Source of the DNA: Plumapathes pennacea
Lineage: Eukaryota; Cnidaria; Anthozoa; Antipatharia; Myriopathidae
Direction of reading: 5' to 3'
NCBI GenBank assembly: GCA_964036295.1
Contig: OZ038469.1
Span: 7,890,067-7,954,066, forward strand
DNA: 64,000 nucleotides
Shown: piece by piece, positions 11,176 through 22,100 of the stretch
How the letters are laid out: each line of letters starts with the position of its first letter
How positions within the stretch are numbered: position 1 is the first letter of the stretch
Made by a program: the position numbers and the translations under genes
The notes under the pieces: model-generated
Database searches by the model: none
Seen by the model: only the letters and a program-made list of their open reading frames with translations
Told to the model about the DNA's origin: nothing

Positions 11176-11181
11176 AATAAA
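11176..11181 (+). terminator. Candidate polyadenylation signal of the RING-TRAF gene
   Basis: AATAAA lies about 390 bp after the stop codon, at the end of an AT-rich 3' region and before the satellite begins. It is the canonical hexamer; use is inferred from position. Confidence 0.4.
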
Positions 11182-11284
11182 TATGCAAGCAAGTCCATGC
11201 CAAGCCCTTTGTTTGTGAAAACACTCTACACTCTAAAGGCGTCAAAGCGACTACGTCAAGAGCAGCACGTTGGATGGCGTTTTA

Positions 11285-11920
11285 GGTCCTCAAGTGAGTT
11301 GTTCTTAAAGTGAGTTTAGTTGTATTTTGAGCTACAGCTTCAGAGAATTTTAGGCGACAGCTTCCGAGTGAGTTGTATTTAAGCGACAGCTTCCGGATAT
11401 TTTAGGCCACACCTTCCGAGTGAGTTGTATTTTAGGCGACAGCTTCCGATTGAGTTGTATTTTAAGCGACAGCTTCCGGATATTTTAGGCGACACCTTCC
11501 GAGTGAGTTGTATTTTAGGCGACAGCTTCCGATTGAGTTGTACTTTAAGCGACAGCTTCCGATTGAGTTGTATTTTAAGCGACAGCTTCCGGATATTTTA
11601 GGCGACACCTTCCGAGTGAGTTGTATTTTAGGCGACAGCTTCCGATTGAGTTGTATTTTAAGCGACAGCTTCCGATTGAGTTGTATTTTAAGCGACAGCT
11701 TCCGGATATTTTAGGCGACACCTTCCGAGTGAGTTGTATTTTAGGCGACAGCTTCCGATTGAGTTGTATTTTAAGCGACAGCTTCCGATTGAGTTGTATT
11801 TTAAGCGACAGCTTCCGGATATTTTAGGCGACACCTTCCGAGTGAGTTGTATTTTAGGCGACAGCTTCCGAGTGAGTTGTATTTTAGGCGACAGCTTCCG
11901 ATTGAGTTGTATTTTAAGCG
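11285..11920. repeat. Satellite with a 113-bp higher-order unit built from about 30-bp subunits
   Basis: Subunits read GCGACAGCTTCCGATTGAG followed by TTGTATTTTA. Variants with CCGGATATTTTA and CCGAGTGAG alternate in fixed order and the whole order repeats every 113 bp (identical phases at 11508, 11621, 11734). 113 is not divisible by three, so the three frames rotate. Confidence 0.92.
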
Positions 11921-14325
11921 CTTTAAGAGATGGCGTTTTAAGAGATGGCGATTTAAGCAGTGGCGATTTAAGAGATGGCGTTTTAAGAGATGGCGATTTA
12001 AGCAGTGGCGATTTAAGAGATGGCGTTTTAAGAGGTGGCGATTTAAGCAGTGGCGATTTAAGAGATGGCGTTTTAAAGAGATGGCGTTTTAAGCAGTGGC
12101 AATTTAAGAAGTGGCGATTTAAGAGATGGCGTTTTAAAGAGATGGCGTTTTAAGCAGTGGCGATTTAAGAAGTGGCGATTTAAGAGATGGCGTTTTAAGA
12201 GGTGGCGATTTAAGCAGTGGCGATTTAAGAGATGGCGTTTTAAGCAGTGACGATTTAAGAGATGGCGATTTAAGCAGTGGCGATTTAAGAGATGGCGTTT
12301 TAAGCAGTGACGATTTAAGAGATGGCGATTTAAGCAGTGGCGATTTAAGAGATGGCGATTTAAACAGTGGCGATTTAAGAGATGGCGTTTTAAAGAGATG
12401 GCGTTTTAAGCAGTGGCAATTTAAGCAGTGACGATTTAAGAGATGGCGATTTAAGCAGTGGCGATTTAAGAGATGGCGATTTAAACAGTGGCGATTTAAG
12501 AGATGGCGTTTTAAAGAGATGGCGTTTTAAGCAGTGGCAATTTAAGAAGTGGCGATTTAAGAGATGGCGTTTTAAAGAGATGGCGTTTTAAGCAGTGGCA
12601 ATTTAAGAAGTGGCGATTTAAGAGATGGCGTTTTAAAGAGATGGCGATTTAAGCAGTGGCGATTTAAGAGATGGCGATTTAAGAAGTGGCGATTTAAGAG
12701 ATGGCGTTTTAAGAGGTGGCGATTTAAGCAGTGGAGATTTAAGAGATGGCGTTTTAAGAGATGGCAATTGCCGTTTTAAGAAGTGGCGATTTAAGAGATG
12801 GCGATTTAAATTTGAGAAGTGGCGATTTAAGCAGTGGCGATTTAAAAGATGGCGATTTAAGCAGTGGCGATTTAAGAGATGGCGATTTAAGCAGTGGCGA
12901 TTTAAGCAGTGGCGATTTAAGAGATGGCGTTTTAAGAGATGGCGATTTAAGAGATGGCGATTTAAGCAGTGGCGATTTAAGAGATGGCGTTTTAAAGAGA
13001 TGGCGTTTTAAGCAGTGGCAATTTAAGAAGTGGCGATTTAAGAGATGGCGTTTTAAAGAGATGGCGTTTTAAGCAGTGGCGATTTAAGAAGTGGCGATTT
13101 AAGAGATGGCGTTTTAAGAGGTGGCGATTTAAGCAGTGGCGATTTAAGAGATGGCGTTTTAAGCAGTGACGATTTAAGAGATGGCGATTTAAGCAGTGGC
13201 GATTTAAGAGATGGCGTTTTAAGCAGTGACGATTTAAGAGATGGCGATTTAAGCAGTGGCGATTTAAGAGATGGCGATTTAAACAGTGGCGATTTAAGAG
13301 ATGGCGTTTTAAAGAGATGGCGTTTTAAGCAGTGGCAATTTAAGCAGTGACGATTTAAGAGATGGCGATTTAAGCAGTGGCGATTTAAGAGATGGCGATT
13401 TAAACAGTGGCGATTTAAGAGATGGCGTTTTAAAGAGATGGCGTTTTAAGCAGTGGCAATTTAAGAAGTGGCGATTTAAGAGATGGCGTTTTAAAGAGAT
13501 GGCGTTTTAAGCAGTGGCAATTTAAGAAGTGGCGATTTAAGAGATGGCGTTTTAAAGAGATGGCGATTTAAGCAGTGGCGATTTAAGAGATGGCGATTTA
13601 AGAAGTGGCGATTTAAGAGATGGCGTTTTAAGAGGTGGCGATTTAAGCAGTGGAGATTTAAGAGATGGCGTTTTAAGAGATGGCAATTGCCGTTTTAAGA
13701 AGTGGCGATTTAAGAGATGGCGATTTAAATTTGAGAAGTGGCGATTTAAGCAGTGGCGATTTAAGAGATGGCGATTTAAGCAGTGGCGATTTAAGAGATG
13801 GCGATTTAAGCAGTGGCGATTTAAGCAGTGGCGATTTAAGAGATGGCGTTTTAAGAGATGGCGATTTAAGAGATGGCGATTTAAGCAGTGGCGATTTAAG
13901 AGATGGCGATTTAAGCAGTGGCGATTTAAGAGATGGCGATTTAAGCAGTGGCTTTTTAAGAAGTGGCGATTTAAGAGATGGCGTTTTAAGCAGTGGCGAT
14001 TTAAGCAGTGGCGATTTAAGAGATGGCGTTTTAAGAGATGGCGATTTAAGAGATGGCGATTTAAGCAGTGGCGATTTAAGAGATGCGTTTTAAATTTAAG
14101 AAGTGGCGATTTAAGAGATGGCGTTTTAAGCAGTGGCGTTTAAAGAAGTGGCGATTTAAGAGATGGCGTTTGAAGAGATGGCAATTTAAGAGATTGCAAT
14201 TAAGAATATGGTGATTTAGAAGTTAGTGGCGTTTTAAGATATTTAAGTAGGGGCGATTTAGGAGATGGCTATTTATGCAGTGGCGTTTTAAACAGTGGCA
14301 ATTAAAGCGCATGTTTTGGTTAAGT
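11920..14325. repeat. 15-bp satellite (GATTTAAGAGATGGC / GATTTAAGCAGTGGC) with a 919-bp higher-order duplication
   Basis: About 2.4 kb of alternating 15-bp units, mainly GATTTAAGAGATGGC, GATTTAAGCAGTGGC and GTTTTAAGAGATGGC. The landmark GGCAATTGCCGTTTTAAG occurs at about 12763 and 13682, 919 bp apart, with nearly the same unit order before it, showing a recent large duplication. Because 15 is a multiple of three, two forward frames stay open (DLRDG/DLSSG and RWRFK). I treat these as by-products of the period, not as genes. The array decays after 14090. Confidence 0.93.
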
Positions 14326-14694
14326 TATCCGTTACAAGTTAGTACCTTTAAGTTGTAGTGCTTATATAAGATTACAATCTTACATAGAGGTATATTTCTT
14401 ATATGTTCCCTCTGTTAGCTATATAAGGTTCTGTGACCAGCTAGCGATAATGATCCGATAAATGAGTGCCATCTGGATGAGAGCTACCTTTCCAGCCTTG
14501 GTACCTGGAAAGAAGTCATTTAAATGGCCAATGGTAAATCCTGTATTTATACTGTGGCGTACATGTTTCTAAGGATGTTGGGTTTCTTAGGAATGTTATC
14601 TTGCTTTGTTCTTGTTTGCCTCTTCCTGTGGATCATTTTGTCACTTTTGTTGATTTCTCATTCATTGCGCTTTTCTCTCTGTTTTTCTCTCAAG

Positions 14695-14808
14695 AGAGCG
14701 AACTCCATAACACAAATGTGCGGCGCAAACCGGAAACCCTCCAGCACAGAATGGAAATGCTACACTATACTTCTGTACAGATAGCAGCATCAATTAACAA
14801 ACTGGCCG
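14695..14808 (+). CDS. Orphan candidate exon
   Basis: A pyrimidine-rich acceptor (TTTTTCTCTCAAG) precedes and a GGCCG|GTACGT donor follows 114 bp that are open in one frame: SELHNTNVRRKPETLQHRM, then EMLHYTSVQIAASINKLA. Composition looks coding (basic, then amphipathic helix). No partner exons were identified, so the gene is unknown; it may be a remnant of a transposon-associated Myb/trihelix-type protein. Confidence 0.35.
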
Positions 14809-14888
14809 GTACGTTTTAGTTCCGGATGCTCACTAGGACCTGAAGTGTTTGTTTTGGTGAATGTCATGGCTCCAACGCACTTGGAAAC

Positions 14889-17636
14889 GATTTTTTTATT
14901 TTTTTATTTTTCTGGGTTACAAATCTCCATGCGGTGATTGGTTCATATTATGTGATTTGTGATAACGTTGTGATCAAATGACTTGGCGGGCGAGCAGTTT
15001 CACCATTTTGAAGACAGCAAGTTGCTTGCCTTAGTTGGCTCTGTGGATTATTTTATGGACCGCTCATCTTACTTACAAACGCATACGCCGGCTGCGGTAG
15101 ACCCACACTAAATTTCATTGAGCGGTTTTGGCTTGGGTCGGTCCGTTCAGCCTCAAAAGCCATATTGAAAGCCATGAAAGCAAGTGCAATGAACTTATCA
15201 ATGAACTGCATAACTATGCACAACTGTTCAGAAATGTACGAAGAACTTGAAGGAACAAGCTGAACGAAGGCGCTCGAGATACAAAGACGAGAACCTGTGT
15301 AAAGACGATGATTCTTGACAAGCGCTTGATAGCGGATTATATGGAACTGTTTAGTATGAGGGTGAACTTGAAGGTACTTTGTATTCTTTTACTTTGTATT
15401 ATTCTTGCTGATACAAGTAAAGCGTCAGAAAATCTGACTTTTGTTTGGGATCAAAATTTCACTCTGCTGTGCATTTATGTTGTTGCGACATTTTGGCTCG
15501 GTGCCATGAAGGTCAAACAATCAGTGGAACAGATGGCGTTATTATTTGAAAATTGGGAAATGGCTGAGGAAAAAGTGACCGTTGGTAGATTTCGCTTCGC
15601 TCAGTTTTATTGTATTCCCACAAAAGTTTATGTGAAAGAAAACCGAAGTCCTCCAAGACAAAGTCGTGAGCCAAGCCACGTACCCTTGAATAACCTTTCA
15701 CGCATTTTGAACAAGAGTAGAAAAAGCAGGCAACTAATATGAGAAATACATTTCAAAGAATGTCCCAAAGTCGTCAAAAGCTCATGATTATACCCGAGCT
15801 TACGTACTTCACAATGCTAATGCGTTCCGTGAACGTGCATGTAAACAACATGAAAACAATAAAAAGCCACAGATGGAAAAGGGAAGAGAAAATTAGGATC
15901 AGTAAACCATTGCTACGAGAAAGCTAGAAGCTCAAAAAGATTGCCAAAAGTAACCGAGGTGCTAAGATACGTTTGTATTTTAAAATGTGTTAAAAAACAG
16001 GCATTGCTAGATCAGACATATTCAGAGATCAAAATCACAGAACCAAGTACAATGGGTTTTCTCTGTCAAGGGATATAGAAAAAAATTCCGGTCCTTCAGT
16101 TGTTGATCCAAACAAAACGATCATCGGTTGGCTTTCTGGATGCACGGAAGCCATACTTTAAGAGCGATTTTGGCTTGCATTGTTTTTAAGCGTCGGAAGA
16201 CTTGAAAATAGCCGTACACAAATGCTTGATGTGTTACCAGCAGGACCCCCGTAAAGTACAAAGGGTTGTGTTTTGCAAATGCTCGATTCTAGATACCGCT
16301 TCAACCAATGTATCTGTGTTCTGAGCAATATTTGTGTGAAAGAACATCGAATAAGTAGTAGAAGACGTGTCGAAACTTGATAGAACTTGAACTTTCCCTG
16401 TGGGCAGAGCGTCTCCCTTTGTCGGAACCTCTGTGGCTTTGTGTAACGCACGGCGTATATGAATAGTCGGCGTTTAACTTCGTTTTGCGTGCAGTAAAGG
16501 TTCTTTGTTTATTGTCTAAGGATACTGAATTACTAATAGGTTTGAGGCAAATATCACGCGAGATTAAGATACAAGATCTGTCAATGAAATGTCACGAGCA
16601 TAATGTCATAGAACGGGGAATCCCGAATCATCAGCTACTTAGCTTTCACTCACGCCGCTTTAACAAAAGCAGGAAAGACCGGCAGGCGATTACATCGAGA
16701 ATATTTGTCACTGAATACCTCGAAGTCTTCAAAAGCTCAAGGTCGATATCTGACTATCGGAGCCGTAATGTTCGCTCCACAAGCCCGTGATGCACGCCTT
16801 TGTTGTCACAGTATTCAAACGTCTGCAGCTTCCGACAAAGATTAATTTCGTATCGACCCAGAATTTTGCATTAAAGCTTAATGCATAGCAGTCTTGAACA
16901 TATTAGTGATCAGACTTGTACACGTAGGATGCGTAACGTCTGAGATGGCTTTTTCATACGAAGTAATTTCATCATGGGAAGTGTCATGTTTTAATGTGCT
17001 ACAGAGATAAGTCTAAAAGCTTTCAATTACAGCTACTTGAACATGATGCACACGCTGGGAAGATGAGATAAGGCTATTACGCTGTCTTACAGCTACTTAA
17101 GATGTTGGGTATTCCCCAGTCAATCCCATTACAAAATGACAACACAGTTCCACAAAACATGTCAGCTTGAAAATTCACTCAACAAGGTTGCCAGGTTGTA
17201 TAGCAAGCGTCACACAAGTACTGTCACGTGCATCGGAAAGCAAGTTCAAAATGCTCCCGGCAAAAACGATCACTCAAGGCAAAAGCAAATCACTCATTGA
17301 AAATATTATTCCGTATGAAACATCATACCCGGCATGAGTCGGGAGCTATGAAAACTGGGTTGTTGCAAACGAAGAATGTTCCTACGGGGCCTTCAATAAT
17401 TGTTTTCTCTCAATTATTATAATACACTTTTTCGTAAATATCTGTTTGACCGAAATTAGAAAAGAGGGCAAGAAAAATAAAGGGAGCTCTTGGATCCGCC
17501 ATGTGCAAAAACTGACTCGGCTATAATATCTTTTGCATATAAACGCACGACAAAAGTTCCTCTCCCGGGACCCCACGTGTCTCTATTCATTGTACTAATG
17601 ATGTCACAAGTGCACTGGCCACGGGCCTGTCTTGTT
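14889..17636 (+). mobile_element. Unclassified repeat element, copy A
   Basis: About 2.75 kb whose sequence recurs in inverted orientation at 58439-61428 (copy B) with visibly high identity: long stretches such as 15310-15460 differ at only a few bases. The element carries a signal-peptide-like ORF (15356-15742: MRVNLKVLCILLLCIILA...) and a second ORF (about 16491-16790). These share NKSRK-S/D-RQ-L/A-I and related words, so the element is internally dimeric with an offset of about 1 kb. No transposase, RT or helicase motif was recognised. The end is near GGCCACGGGCCTGTCTTG at 17619-17636, directly before a TTA microsatellite. Confidence 0.7.
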
Positions 17637-17637
17637 A

Positions 17638-17638
17638 T

Positions 17639-17710
<72 letters not shown>

Positions 17711-18030
17711 CATGATTATTATTATTATCATGATTATTATTATTATTATTATCATGATTATTATTATTATTATCATGATTATTATTATTATCATGATTAT
17801 TATTATTATTATTATCACGATTATTATTATTATTATCATGATTATTATTATTATTATCATGATTATTATTATTATTATTATTATTATCATGATCATTATT
17901 ATTATTATCATGATTATTATTATTATCATGATTATTATTATTATCGTGATTATTGTTATTATCATCATTATTATTATTGTTATCATCATTATTGTTATTG
18001 TTATCATCATTATTATTATTATTATTATTC
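17638..18030. repeat. Long trinucleotide microsatellite (TTA/ATT with ATC and ATG interruptions)
   Basis: Nearly 400 bp of ATT triplets interrupted by phased ATCATG words. Reading frames open through it (poly-Ile, poly-Asn) are artefacts of the period. Confidence 0.95.
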
Positions 18031-18033
18031 ATT

Positions 18034-19050
18034 TTTTTAGCCACTTCAAAACAACGTTCCCATTTGCGAAAACGGATTGCGGACAACAATAGCAAACTAA
18101 AATCTGCCACACGACAGTACAACTCCCTCGCTGTTGGAATTTGTAGTATTTATTTACTAAAATAGTAAGGTTTTCTCTCTGTAGAAATTGGGGAATCCAG
18201 CGAAGGATCGAGTTGGTCCTCCCAACATCCTGCCACGATGACAATCAGGCAATTTATTCTCACTTCAGTGTTGTACTGCTGTCTTTTTTTCCAATTGAAT
18301 TGCACTTGTGCTGAGGTCATTGTTGATTCAACTACATCATCAGGTTTCCAGATATGAAACGTCTTCCAAGTGCATCAGAGTGCTGCATGGAAAACTGGCC
18401 TGCTTGCACAAGGGCCTGGCTTTCTGCAAGGCGCAAGCAGTGGATGGGGCTGCAAGATTCAACCACGCCACTTGTGGTGCTTTTGGAGCTGGTCTGGAAG
18501 ACAATGATGATGGCAATTCCAAAGAAGAGTTTGGCGCAGGCAGAGAAGAAGAAGAAGAAGAAGAAGAAGAAGACGGGGAAGACATGAGGACGACCAGTTT
18601 TCACTCGAAGTATCGGGTGAAGCCATCGTTTCCGGGTCAAGGGTTATTGGAACTGACGTTTTTACTTGGAAATTCCCACCTTCGGTTAGCCAGTCTACTG
18701 GCTACAGTCTACGGCACCAGGAGTGCCGTCTATTTAGAAGTAAAAATGACCATTAAAGCACTTGAATTATACAAAGGTGTTTTGCAAACACAGTGTATAT
18801 CGTATGATATAAGGCTCCATTCCCAGGTATCGATATATATTGATCCCCCATAGTGAAGTAATCTTTGCTTTTTCCATAATTGGACAGGATTGTGGGTGGG
18901 GGTGGCAGGATGTGTCGAGAGTTTTGTCCAAGATCGTAATACGTCTGTTTATCCCAGCAGAGAACATATGACCCTGGATACGAATCGAAATCTACTAATA
19001 ACATTCATTACTACTTCATTTTCTTGTTTGCGGTCATTTCCCTGCTGTAG
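18034..19050 (+). other. Upstream region of the OTU-PHD gene with a low-complexity candidate exon
   Basis: Between 18351 and 18640 a stretch preceded by TTTCCAG is open in two overlapping frames and contains a (GAA)n tract at 18549-18580, encoding poly-Glu or poly-Lys. I cannot decide whether this is a 5' exon of the downstream gene or untranslated sequence. The rest (18641-19050) shows nothing else I can support. Confidence 0.3.
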
Positions 19051-19134
19051 GAGGTATCATGTGGTGTGAAAAGTGAAGCTTATCCAACTTTGAAAACCAA
19101 GGCCTGGTTACATAGGATTGAAGACAAATCCAAT

Positions 19135-22100
19135 ATGGCGGACGAGGTAAGCCCGTCTTCACTTTTCTGGATGTACCCCACAGTCTTTCAGAATGATAGA
19201 CTTATTTATATTTTTTTGACATGCAATTTACATGTTCCGTTTGTTTTTTCGATTTGAAGGCTATGGAAGAGATTCTCGTAGAGGAGCTACTGGAATCTAC
19301 AGACGTGAGCGATCAAGAAAATGAAAATGTTGCTGACGAAGAGGCATGCCATTCTGCGAGTCAGGCTTGGTTTTTTTGAACAGCTGTGGCACTTTGTTCT
19401 CTACGTATGACCTTGTGATGTGTTATTTTCTTGAAGGTTGCATTTATAAATGACCCCAAATTAAGGCAGCAGTATGATCGTAGGAGTCTAGCCAGCATGC
19501 ATAAAAAGGTAACTTGCAGATACAGGAGAAGGTTCAAGCTTTTCAAGCAACGTAGACTAGTGCGTTTCCCTGTATGATAGTGGCAATCTCATACTCGTCG
19601 AAGCACGGTACTTAGACGGATACTCAATGGGTTCAGCAGTTTACCAAGAGGGCATTTCCGTAGATCTTTGTTTGAAAGTTAACGGAAAACGTTTTCCTGT
19701 TTGATTTTGCGGAAATTTTCAGGATAAACGGATCGTCTGAAAAGTTATAGTCACCATTTTCCAAGAGACAAACCTAAATTTTCTGTCCAGTTTACAAAAC
19801 CCATTGATGGCTTCACGCCACATTTTACTCTCCATAATTCAAGCACTTTTTATTTCTATCAGTAGGCGGTACACTCTTTCATCCATTATTCAGTTCACTG
19901 ATCCACTTGTTTCGTGTCGTGTCGGGGTTTTTTTTTTGCAATATTTTAAGGCGTTGGTTTGTTAATGATGTAATTAATTGGCAGATGTGACATTGAGTTG
20001 AAATGTAGGTGTTTTGTGGGAAATATCACTCAATCGCTGAACTGCGATTTTGATAGAATAATAAAGCTTATGGCACTGACCTTGTTTATGTGTGTTTTTT
20101 CTGATCCATTTGGCATCATTTTGGCACTAGAGCGAATTCCGTCACTATTCGCTGGTGAGGATCCATCACCTCCTTAATCCACCCCCCACCCCCACATCCT
20201 CCCCATCCTTTCCTCAATCAGCAAACATGCAGCTAAATGAAGTTCATGTCACATGTCTTCCATTTCACTGCAGCTGGACAAGTGGTATGCCAAAACTAGG
20301 TGCCCCGTTTTTTTTCTGGGATATTCAAATGGCAAAATTTGTTACTCAGGTATGACAGAGGATCAGTTTGCTACTATGTCTTTTATATAAAATTAAATTT
20401 TAAACTGTAGATATAGCTTAACCAGTTAACTTTTCATGAGCTACAGTGATTCTGTATATTGCTCATGAACATCAGGATAGCTGATTAGTTGATCCTAATT
20501 TTTTATAATAATTTCAGGCCCTCCACACATGAAAGCTCTGGCAGAAGATGAGGAGTTTATGAAAAAGTTTTATGCCTGTGCAACACAGCCTATCCCACCT
20601 GCAAGGTCTACTGCAAGTGGGTACTTCTGTATACAGTACCATAAAATGCTGTTATTATTATTAATACTTTCCCCCATGCATCCCCACCCCCATTGGAGAG
20701 GATTGAAGCCTTATTAGAGGGGGGAGTCCTATTTTCAAAATATAGCATGAGAAGATATTCTTGGCCAACACAACTGATGTGATGTAACATCAGAGCCACG
20801 CATAATGACAGCAGACTGATTTGGATTGATTGTGGTGTGACTCAGTGTTCCACCATTTGAGACTTTTCAGGGGGCATTAGCTTACTTCAGTCAGGTTGAA
20901 AATCTTCCCATTTATATTTAAGTTCAGCAGGTTACTTGTATATTGTGTCAAAATATGAAGAGTTGATTGGGTTATATTGGGTTATTCATAATAATTGCAG
21001 AGACATGTTTTTTCTTTTGCCATAGAAGATGTGAATGAAAATTGCCTGCCATTAGATCCAGATTGGGGCTCTTTGAACATTTATGGGAAAAGGCAGTTGC
21101 TAACTGCTCTTGTGACCCAAAATGGTAAAATACAACTTTATCTTTCCCATATCATTATTATCCTAATTCCATGTACTTGCAATGTCCATGAACTCAGCAA
21201 TCTCTCAAATATATATTAGATATGTTAAGCATATTGGAAGTTTGCTGAACAATGTTTTATTGATCTGTATTAAGAAAGGGGAATGTTTAATTTAAAGAGA
21301 TGTATTGCATGATGAGATCATTTTCTTTTTGAAATTTATCCATTTCTGTTTCAGCTCTGTGTCATAAAATAATCATTTAAATATATCATTTCTGAATGCA
21401 CGACCTGCTTATATAGACTGCAACAGTGAAACAAATTAATGTGGAACATAATGATTTACTTAACTTATAGGAGCAAAGCGTGCCAGGTGGAATGATGTGG
21501 ATGCAATGCCTCATTGGTGGCCAAAGAACATCCGATTTCGTGACCCCAATAATGGGAAACCCAAAATGAAGTTATGGGAGTTCAACCTCATTATCAAAGC
21601 CTACCAGGAAAAACTTCCCATGGGAGGTTTGTGTGTCCCTGAAAAATGGGGTTCTGAGGCGGGTTCCTTTGTATTACTGATGTATATATGTGTGTGTATA
21701 TGTACATCACAGAGTGAATGAGAAAAATACAATGTTGTATTCATTTGCATTTTCCTTTCTTTATCTGCATGACACTCATAAACACGAACTTAATTTTGCT
21801 GCATGCACATCATCACAATGGCTATAATTCAACACACCATTTTTCTTTCTTTTTCGCAATATCTAGATGATGATCTGCAGTCCACACTCTCATCATCACT
21901 ACAAACCCAAACATCACCTCTGCCAGCATGTGCACCACCAACAGCACCAACACCAACACCACCACCACCAGCACCAACGCCAACACCATCATCACCACCA
22001 CAATCCTCACCATCACCAGAACCGTCATCACCACTACCCCCATCATCACCACCTCCACCTAGTACATCACCACATGAACAATCATTCTCATCAAGACCAA

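Noticed and set aside
11508-14093. Several ORFs of 60-140 codons in the satellites
   Set aside because: They follow unit period and recur identically in each copy; two forward frames are open at once, and there is no start context or domain. Kept only as a finding about the satellite.
17456-18122. Long open frames of Ile or Asn through the ATT microsatellite on both strands
   Set aside because: They exist only because the repeat period is three; no splice or motif context supports coding.
21822-22058. Minus-strand Val/Met-rich frame opposite the Pro-rich exon
   Set aside because: Antisense shadow of the Pro/Ser/Thr-rich exon of the OTU-PHD gene, which fits splice phases.
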